In this document: positions 7,458-12,768 of the stretch, one piece after another
Layout: the number at the start of each line of letters is the position of its first letter
How positions within the stretch are numbered: position 1 is the first letter of the stretch
Notes under the pieces: generated by a model
Database searches by the model: none
The model's input: the letters and a program-made list of their open reading frames with translations, nothing else
Told to the model about the DNA's origin: nothing
DNA from: Leptofilum sp050292445
GTDB lineage: Bacteria > Chloroflexota > Anaerolineae > Promineifilales > Promineifilaceae
Length of the DNA stretch: 12,768 nucleotides
Reading direction: 5' to 3'
Assembly: GCA_050292445.1 (NCBI GenBank)
Contig: JBNKLQ010000183.1
Span: 1-12,768 of the forward strand
Translations under genes and position numbers: made by a program

Positions 7458-7760
7458 TTATTCGTAGCTCAAGAAATAAATCACACTGTAAGCAAGAAAA
7501 ATCCCAATCGTAAATCCAGTCACCAAAATTAGGCGCTGCTGCCAGCTATTTGAAGTGCCAACTGTCTCTACAGTGATTTTGTTTTTTATTGCAAACCAGG
7601 AAACTATCAAAACGCAGATAATTGAGGGGAGAGATAACAACAGCATATTTCTTCTGTAAAATTCAAAAATGAAGCTGTAATACATCGCAACAATGAAATT
7701 AGGAATGATGACAGGGAGCGCGTTTATAATTCTTGTTTTTATGTCTGTTTCCTTATACAT
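7458..7760 (-). CDS. Small predicted membrane protein of unknown function
   Basis: I do not recognise this 100-residue product. It has three hydrophobic segments (about residues 12-32, 37-56 and 76-96) joined by short polar loops, and a charged N-terminus with KETDIKTR. The base composition is clearly more AT-rich than its neighbours, and it holds no ACGGCCGT octamer. It starts 35 nt after the stop of the WD40 membrane protein on the same strand, so it is probably the second gene of that unit. The GAAG near the ATG is a weak ribosome site. It may be a recent acquisition or a fast-evolving accessory subunit. Existence as a gene is likely but not certain. Confidence 0.65.
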   Translation of the reverse strand: MYKETDIKTRIINALPVIIPNFIVAMYYSFIFEFYRRNMLLLSLPSIICVLIVSWFAIKNKITVETVGTSNSWQQRLILVTGFTIGIFLAYSVIYFLSYE

Positions 7761-7795
7761 ATCTTCACAAAATTATTTTCCTGTTTCCCAAACAT

Positions 7796-9511
7796 TTATT
7801 CTGCCAAGGCTAGTTTAAAGACGGCACCTTCGCGGAAACTTGAAACAGCTAGCATGGATTTGTCGGGGGAAAAAACCATTACCTCTACATTTCCCAGATC
7901 ATAATAATTTTGCCCCGTCCCTGTTTCTAACGTTTGCAGCAGCCTCATATCAGCCAGAGAAAAGATGAAAATCTCGGCACGGCCGTCTGGCTCATTATAA
8001 TTTATCTGTGAAACGGCCAACAAGCTGTTGTCGGCAGAAAAAGCAACTACATCCGTCCGTGAGGAGGGAGGCAACTGCACACGGTGAATCTCCTGCCAAT
8101 CTGCCCCATCCCGACGTAAAACAGCCATGACATCTTGGCTTGGCACCAATGCCAGCATTTGTTCATCTTCAGAAAAAGCCAGCACTTGAACATAATCTCG
8201 TTCGTCAGTCCAATCGATGCTGAAAACGGCCGTTTCCTCCCCACTCCTTACATCATAAAAATGCACCGCCTGATCCACATCCATATCCACCGCTAACAGC
8301 GTTGATCCCAGGGCAGTCTCGCCATGCTTTTCGGTTTCCAGAATAAATACAGGCTCCCAGGTAGTCGTATCCCAAACTGTAATGGTGCCCCTAGCCCCAC
8401 TCGGGCCAAGCAATTTGCCATCTGGAGAAAGCACCATGCTGGAGGTGTCAGGAATGTTTTGCGTGGTCACGCTTTGCGTGGGCACATCCCATACCAGGAT
8501 GCCAGATCCCCAATTCCCGGCAACGGCCGTACGGCCGTCGGCCGAAAACGACAAGTTAGAAGCATATCTGCCATTCTGCAAACGCGTAGCCCGGAATAAA
8601 TTAATGAAGCGGTCCCCATCCACTGGCTCAATCACGATTGATTTACTAGATAAGCGTGCCACTTGGCCATCGGGCAAAAAGAGCAAGTTTTCGCTATCGG
8701 GGTACGCTTTCAGGCAGCCGCTTTGCCAGCGATGCACCAGGCCGCAGGGATGATTAATAACACGGGGTATATCCCCCATTGCGTACAGGAAAAAGCCAGA
8801 AAGGAGTACGGCCCCAAATATCAGCGCCCCCTTTGCCCCACGGGACGCCATTTGACGTTGCGACAACATCAAGAGCGTCGAAAAAATTATCCCTATGAGA
8901 ATAATGCCTGTATTGATGCCGCTGCTAAAGTCTATGTTAAACAGCCAGGCGAACAACCAACCAGTCACAAAAAACAGAAGCACAACTTGATAGGGCTTTA
9001 CTAACCAGCGACCCAGCTTGAGATCAGGATCAAACCAGGGAATAGCGGTTGGTAAACGTTCCTTCAAAGCTGCATATATTCCTGGCATATCGGCAAAGTT
9101 TTGGCAGCCGAGTGCGTCGAAAACGCCTTTGGACAGCACGATGCTCTTAAGCTCACCATCCAGGTTGCGGTTAACCGTTACACGCTTTATCTCATCAAAT
9201 TTCACAAGATGGCTTTTGCTATGGCCATGGAAAACCACTCGATCTGCCCCAATGTGCAGCGTAGGCACCCGTTGGTTTTGCACCCGGTCGGACTTGGCCC
9301 ACTGCACAATCAAAAGTGGCACCAGCAAGATAAGTCCGGAGATAATTAGAGCCGTGGTGAGAACGGCCGTTACTCCCCAGCGATTCACAAATTCTTCATT
9401 GAGAAAGAAGAGAAAATAGAAAAAGACAATCCAAATAAGCCCTTTGTTTAGCAGTAATTCGGCTGGTTTGATAATCGTTGGCTTTTTTTGTGGAAAAACT
9501 AGCTCCGGCAT
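7796..9511 (-). CDS. Multi-pass membrane protein with C-terminal WD40-type beta-propeller
   Basis: This 571-residue protein has two hydrophobic segments near the N-terminus (about 24-39 and 47-70). A soluble, beta-rich segment follows (about 82-155, with IGADRVVFHG and F-EI-RVTVNR) that resembles bacterial PH-like domains set between membrane helices. Three more hydrophobic segments lie at about 173-192, 200-216 and 228-246. From about residue 272 to the end are degenerate WD40/propeller blades, seen as repeated FSADGRTAVA, LSPDGKLLG, FSEDEQMLAL, FSADNSLLAVS and FSPDKSMLAVS. Two cysteines (C256, C266) flank the last helix and could form a disulfide if the propeller is outside. With five helices and an N-in start, the propeller would be extracytoplasmic (inference). 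The role is unknown; propellers usually bind proteins. The start is ATG with a G-rich run 6 nt upstream. Confidence 0.85.
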   Translation of the reverse strand: MPELVFPQKKPTIIKPAELLLNKGLIWIVFFYFLFFLNEEFVNRWGVTAVLTTALIISGLILLVPLLIVQWAKSDRVQNQRVPTLHIGADRVVFHGHSKSHLVKFDEIKRVTVNRNLDGELKSIVLSKGVFDALGCQNFADMPGIYAALKERLPTAIPWFDPDLKLGRWLVKPYQVVLLFFVTGWLFAWLFNIDFSSGINTGIILIGIIFSTLLMLSQRQMASRGAKGALIFGAVLLSGFFLYAMGDIPRVINHPCGLVHRWQSGCLKAYPDSENLLFLPDGQVARLSSKSIVIEPVDGDRFINLFRATRLQNGRYASNLSFSADGRTAVAGNWGSGILVWDVPTQSVTTQNIPDTSSMVLSPDGKLLGPSGARGTITVWDTTTWEPVFILETEKHGETALGSTLLAVDMDVDQAVHFYDVRSGEETAVFSIDWTDERDYVQVLAFSEDEQMLALVPSQDVMAVLRRDGADWQEIHRVQLPPSSRTDVVAFSADNSLLAVSQINYNEPDGRAEIFIFSLADMRLLQTLETGTGQNYYDLGNVEVMVFSPDKSMLAVSSFREGAVFKLALAE

Positions 9512-9574
9512 GAATGACCCCCCAATGGTTTTCTGTTACGCTTTTGTTTCAACACGACTGTGTTTTGTTTGGAA

Positions 9575-9603
9575 ATTATACCAAACAGAGTCAATCAAGT
9601 CAT
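9575..9603 (-). promoter_or_regulatory. Sigma-70-type promoter of the WD40 membrane protein gene
   Basis: On the minus strand, ATGACT (9603-9598) lies exactly 17 nt before a perfect TATAAT (9580-9575). The predicted start is near 9568, giving a leader of about 57 nt before the ATG at 9511. This is the best promoter match in the window. Confidence 0.6.
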
Positions 9604-9639
9604 TGAGTTTCAGGAAAATTCCGCGCCCCATTTGACCAA

Positions 9640-9684
9640 ATAAAACAAAACGGGATGCAAACAAATACCATTTGCTTGCACCCC
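9640..9684 (-). terminator. Intrinsic terminator of the FG-GAP protein gene
   Basis: On the minus strand a 15-bp stem (9684-9670 with 9666-9652, two G:U pairs, 3-nt loop) is followed by the T-rich run GTTTTGTTTTA. It lies about 38 nt past the stop at 9722. The G:U pairs form only in the minus-strand RNA, which supports that direction. Confidence 0.8.
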
Positions 9685-9721
9685 ATCAATGACTTGCAAG
9701 CTAGATCGAAAAAGAAATCCT

Positions 9722-11686
9722 TTACGGCTTAGCAACCAGCGGCAGGTAGGTGGGCAGGCCATTGGCAATGATCATCATCGTGAGCGTATCCTGGTTGCTT
9801 TCTCCGTCGTCGAGAACGGCCGTAAACCCAATCGGCGTCGGCGTAGTCACCCCTGCATTCACCGTCACATCAAATTCAATGGTCACCGGAACACCCGCCG
9901 GGACTGCCCCCGACCAACTCACCTCGCCCCCAGCGTAGGCGGGCGTGCCGCTGCTGGCCGTCAAACCACCGGCATAGGTTACCTGTGCTGGAATTGAACT
10001 GGTCAACGAAGCGCCGGGCAAGTCTGGCCCTGGATTTTTGAGCGTGATTTGCACCGAAACCGTGTCCCCTGCACCGGGCAGCGTGTTTGTGGTCCCCATG
10101 CTCGAACCAGCCAACGAACCCAGCAAAAACGAACCGGTGCGCTGGTAGTTGCCGCGACCGGTGCCCCACAGCACGCGGGCACTGGCCGTGCCGGGCAAAT
10201 CGTAGGCCACCACGCCGGAATGGGCCGTGTTGAGCACCAACTCCATGTCCGCATCGGCGTCAATGTTGGCGATGGTGGGCGCGGCCATCGCGCCGTTCCA
10301 ATCCCAACTGCCAACTGGCGCGGGTAAATCAACTTCGTACAGCATACTGCCTTGATAGTTCAAGACGTGCAGCTTGCCAACGTAATTACTCCCTTTTTGC
10401 GGCCAAGAGGCAAAAATGACCTCAGCAAAGCCGTCATTGTCCAGGTCAGCCACCACTGGCTCAGAGGCAAAACGAATGCCAGGGCCGGTGCTGCTCACGT
10501 TGTAGGGCCAGTTGTGATGCTCTGTTTTGTCTAACCAGAAGGCGTGGAGACGGCCGTCATACGAGGCAAATAAAATCTCCTTTTCGCCATCGCCATCCAA
10601 ATCCGCCACCACCGGGTTAGGCATGGCGCTTTCGATGACGCTGTAACTTTCGCTCAGCGGCGCACCCGTGTTGATGGGCACGGTTTCCCAGTTGTAGCCA
10701 TCCTCATTAAAGCGGCTGCGGTCGGCGTTAAAAATGTAGACGCCTATGTAGCGGCTGGGCGGGTAACCTGCATCACAATCGTACACGTTGCCGGTCACTA
10801 CCACTTCCACCACGCCGTCGCCGTTCACATCGGCAATGACAGCTGGCCCATCGGCGAAGTTAGTGCGGTAGCTTTCGGTGCGCGTGCCGTCGCAAGCACC
10901 CCAGCCGCGCAGTTCTGGCACCAGGCTTTCCCAGATGCCCACCTTACCCCAGCCCACCCCGCCATACATGGCGTTGGCCGCAATTTGCGCGCCGTTGGCT
11001 TCGTAGGCGTTGATGTAGTGCACGTCAGAGGGGACGACCAGTTCGCCCTGGCCGTCATTGTCCAGATCGCCCAGCGCGGCGTTGTCGTTGTAGACACCCC
11101 AGCCATAGCCGCTGTCATTGCTGAGCTGCGGCCAGCCGCTGCGCAGCGTGCCGGTGTGTTCGTAGACGTAGGTGTTCACTTCGTCGCCAGTGACGGTGAC
11201 CACCAGCTCATCGGTGCCATCGGCATCCAAATCGAAGACGGAGAGACCGCGCAGTTCACTGGTTTCTGGCCTGCGCGACCAAACTTGGCTGCCCGTGTGG
11301 TCATACACGGTCAGGTAGCCGCTGCCCTGCGCCACGGCAATCTCCAAATCGTTGTTGTTGTCGATGTCGGCCGCGACCACGCCAGGCCAGGTACGATTAT
11401 CGGTTGTGCCAGCTCGCCACTGTAACGAGCCATTTTCACCATTTATGGCAACGAGGGTGTAGGCAGAGGCGATTACTTCTGGCTTACCATCATTGTCCAG
11501 ATCGGCCACTGCCGGTGAGGAATACCAGCCGGTTTCACACCAGGAGCTGTAGCAGCCGCCATTTTGCCACTTCAATACGGGGGATGAGATGGTATCTGCC
11601 TGTACGGCCGTTCCCCGCCAGCCAATTACCAGTACAACAAAGCAAAACAAAAGAATCATCGAGAAAATCAAACGATACGCTTTCAT
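9722..11686 (-). CDS. Secreted FG-GAP/VCBS-repeat protein with YLPLV C-terminal tail
   Basis: This 654-residue secreted protein starts with a signal peptide (about residues 1-30: KAYR, hydrophobic core, then a likely AVQA cleavage). Residues 58-490 form an FG-GAP-type repeat region, probably a beta-propeller. Eight calcium-binding motifs of the form D-x-D-x-D-G are visible near 62, 107, 152, 207, 286, 362, 414 and 474; the second and the last are degenerate. A GRGNYQRTG segment (511-518) closes this part. Residues 540-640 look like a DUF11/Ig-like stalk (VSVQITLKNPGPDL). The chain ends in YLPLVAKP. The ATG at 11686 has AGAGG 6-7 nt upstream and is preferred over a GTG at 11740 that falls inside a REP-like hairpin. 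Function is probably binding or adhesion at the cell surface; no catalytic motif is seen. The gene upstream on the same strand shares the tail. Confidence 0.9.
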   Translation of the reverse strand: MKAYRLIFSMILLFCFVVLVIGWRGTAVQADTISSPVLKWQNGGCYSSWCETGWYSSPAVADLDNDGKPEVIASAYTLVAINGENGSLQWRAGTTDNRTWPGVVAADIDNNNDLEIAVAQGSGYLTVYDHTGSQVWSRRPETSELRGLSVFDLDADGTDELVVTVTGDEVNTYVYEHTGTLRSGWPQLSNDSGYGWGVYNDNAALGDLDNDGQGELVVPSDVHYINAYEANGAQIAANAMYGGVGWGKVGIWESLVPELRGWGACDGTRTESYRTNFADGPAVIADVNGDGVVEVVVTGNVYDCDAGYPPSRYIGVYIFNADRSRFNEDGYNWETVPINTGAPLSESYSVIESAMPNPVVADLDGDGEKEILFASYDGRLHAFWLDKTEHHNWPYNVSSTGPGIRFASEPVVADLDNDGFAEVIFASWPQKGSNYVGKLHVLNYQGSMLYEVDLPAPVGSWDWNGAMAAPTIANIDADADMELVLNTAHSGVVAYDLPGTASARVLWGTGRGNYQRTGSFLLGSLAGSSMGTTNTLPGAGDTVSVQITLKNPGPDLPGASLTSSIPAQVTYAGGLTASSGTPAYAGGEVSWSGAVPAGVPVTIEFDVTVNAGVTTPTPIGFTAVLDDGESNQDTLTMMIIANGLPTYLPLVAKP

Positions 11687-11710
11687 ACTTTTACCTCTTA
11701 TCACATCACA

Positions 11711-11725
11711 CGGCGTGGAGCGCCG
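11711..11725. repeat. Short hairpin beside the REP-like element
   Basis: CGGCG (11711-11715) and CGCCG (11721-11725) pair around a 5-nt loop, immediately next to the REP-like palindrome. The two hairpins may be parts of one composite repeat. Confidence 0.35.
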
Positions 11726-11730
11726 CAAGA

Positions 11731-11759
11731 GCATTCCCACGCCGGAGCGTGGGAACGAG
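11731..11759. repeat. REP-like palindromic repeat
   Basis: TTCCCACGC (11734-11742) and GCGTGGGAA (11747-11755) form a perfect 9-bp stem around CGGA, flanked by GCA and CGAG. From memory, near-identical hairpins (GCATTCCCACGC...GCGTGGGAACGAG) are dispersed in many unrelated environmental bacteria as REP-type elements. It lies 5 nt past the stop of the beta-helix gene and lacks a T-tract, so it is not a typical terminator. Confidence 0.7.
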
Positions 11760-11764
11760 AATAA

Positions 11765-12768
11765 CTAACGGGTTACGATGGGCAGATAAAGCAGCAAATC
11801 GGTAGGCATGACGCTCACCGTGTCGGTGAGAACGGGCGAGCCAGAGAGCATGGCGTTGAGCGTGATGTCGTAGGTGGTGTAGTTGGTCAGCCCGGTGAGG
11901 GTGTAGCTGCGTGTACCCTCAGCCAGCCCGGTGATGGGCGACGGTTGATCGCCTGCCGGACCGCTGTAGCTGATTTGCCAGGTGGCGGTCACCGGCAGGG
12001 TCGTATTGATGGTCCAATTAAGGTGAACAGCTTGGTCGGCAGGAGTGCCGCTCAACATTAGCGTTGGTGTGAATTCATACGCGCCAATATCCCACTCGGC
12101 GTCCTGGGGACGTGGCGTTCCCGCAAAATCCTTTTGAATGCTGATCCCATAAAGACTGTAAAACAGCGCGTAAGCATCCGAAGCCTTGCCAGCATCAATC
12201 GCGGCTGATCCGGCCTGCAAACTAAAGGTTCCCCCCGATTCAAACAGCGGATCGCCAATGATATTTCCGCTGCCACCGGTTGTTGTATTAAGGGTGCTGG
12301 CATTCAATCCGGTAAAGGTTGCATTCCCCCACGCAACTGTCACATCAGCGCCATTATTCCAAAAGAGGTTATTAGCCAGGCTGGAAACGTTAGCCACGCA
12401 AGGCTCAAGAGCAATATGGTTCAGAGTCATGTTGTCGAAGATATTATTTTCGATGACCACATTGGCTACGCCGCATAACCAGCCGTGATACAAGCCTTCT
12501 TCAGCGGCGGAAATCGTATTGCCAATGATCGAAACGTTCTCCGAAGGGCTTTTGATATCCAAAGCAATGCCCTGGCTGCCAATGGCATGGATGGTATTCC
12601 CCATAATCCAGCCATTGTAAACGCCTTCGACGCGGATTCCCCTGTGGCTGTCGCGGATGTCATTAAACAAAATCCAGGCATTATCCGGCCCGTAGCCAGC
12701 ATCGGGATCCAAGCCGTTGCTGCCGACGACAACCGCGTCGCCAATGGAGGTAGTGGATGCTTCGTAAC
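11765..12768 (-). CDS. Secreted parallel beta-helix protein with fibronectin-III domain, 5' end cut by window edge
   Basis: The frame enters from the right edge with no stop and ends at a TAG at 11765-11767; 333 residues are visible. Numbering from the window edge, residues about 20-150 are right-handed parallel beta-helix coils with recurring asparagine-ladder turns such as IMGNTIHAIGSQGIAL, IIGNTISAA and VIENNIFDNM. Next is the cap typical of these proteins: GDPLF, then AGSAAIDAGKA, then FAGTPRPQDAEWDIGAYEF. A fibronectin type III-like domain (LMLSGTP--QAVHLNW to LTGLTNYTTYDI) follows, and the chain ends in LYLPIVTR. This layout is typical of exported surface or polysaccharide-interacting proteins. 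No enzyme residues of pectate lyases can be assigned. A TTG at 12712 is an internal codon, not a real start. It is 78 nt upstream of the FG-GAP gene. Confidence 0.88.
   Translation of the reverse strand, partial: YEASTTSIGDAVVVGSNGLDPDAGYGPDNAWILFNDIRDSHRGIRVEGVYNGWIMGNTIHAIGSQGIALDIKSPSENVSIIGNTISAAEEGLYHGWLCGVANVVIENNIFDNMTLNHIALEPCVANVSSLANNLFWNNGADVTVAWGNATFTGLNASTLNTTTGGSGNIIGDPLFESGGTFSLQAGSAAIDAGKASDAYALFYSLYGISIQKDFAGTPRPQDAEWDIGAYEFTPTLMLSGTPADQAVHLNWTINTTLPVTATWQISYSGPAGDQPSPITGLAEGTRSYTLTGLTNYTTYDITLNAMLSGSPVLTDTVSVMPTDLLLYLPIVTR

Noticed and set aside
8523..8538. Start of a tandem repeat or CRISPR-like array
   Set aside because: Only two adjacent octamer copies exist, inside a propeller blade in a continuous reading frame. 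There are no spacers or further units.
10985..11425. A 146-codon plus-strand open frame
   Set aside because: It is antisense to the FG-GAP repeat region. Its apparent regularity (repeated V/I/Q/D runs) is the mirror of the Asp-rich calcium motifs.
11687..11740. N-terminal extension of the FG-GAP protein to a GTG at 11740
   Set aside because: The extension would start inside the REP-like hairpin and place 18 residues before a good signal peptide. The ATG at 11686 has its own AGAGG.
11731..11759. Rho-independent terminator of the beta-helix gene
   Set aside because: The stem is strong but no T-run follows on the minus strand, and the sequence matches a dispersed REP-type repeat better.
12710..12712. 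TTG as the start of the beta-helix gene
   Set aside because: The frame stays open to the window edge with beta-helix-like sequence upstream, and no signal peptide follows the TTG.
1..12768. Prophage, transposon, toxin-antitoxin or defence island
   Set aside because: No integrase, transposase, tRNA-flanked boundary, nuclease, methyltransferase or small toxin-like gene pair is visible.

Overview
The window reads as ordinary chromosomal DNA of a mid-GC bacterium, most likely a member of the Chloroflexota (Anaerolineae/Caldilineae-like). The phylum call is inferred from protein style: two secreted proteins end in a YLPLV/YLPIV tail that I associate with secreted Chloroflexota proteins, and FG-GAP and beta-helix surface proteins lie side by side. 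No rRNA, tRNA, CRISPR array, phage gene or transposase was seen. No defence or biosynthetic system was seen.

Layout. (1) Positions 1-3060, minus strand: an operon of a Nudix hydrolase followed by two tandem paralogous membrane-anchored beta-lactamase-like proteins. The upstream paralog has lost the catalytic residues. The downstream one, cut by the left edge, keeps those that can be seen. (2) 3370-3798, plus: a PspC-domain membrane protein, ended by a strong hairpin terminator. (3) 3868-6034, minus: an OmpR-type response regulator and a HAMP-containing histidine kinase, convergent with the PspC gene. (4) 6422-7411, plus: a PAP2-family membrane phosphatase with an extra C-terminal membrane region. 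(5) 7458-9511, minus: a large multi-pass membrane protein with a C-terminal WD40-type propeller, then a small membrane protein of unknown function. (6) 9722-12768, minus: an FG-GAP/VCBS-repeat secreted protein and, upstream of it, a parallel beta-helix plus fibronectin-III secreted protein cut by the right edge.

Theme. Nearly every product acts at the envelope or outside the cell: wall-associated serine-hydrolase-like proteins, the PspC protein, a two-component system, a lipid phosphatase and secreted repeat proteins. No dedicated pathway can be assembled from them.

The most striking non-gene signal is the palindromic octamer ACGGCCGT. It occurs 19 times in 12.8 kb (about 0.2 expected at random) on coding and non-coding DNA, and one terminator stem is built from two copies. 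It resembles the HIP1 palindrome of cyanobacteria or the uptake-sequence systems of other bacteria. A separate REP-like hairpin lies between the last two genes.
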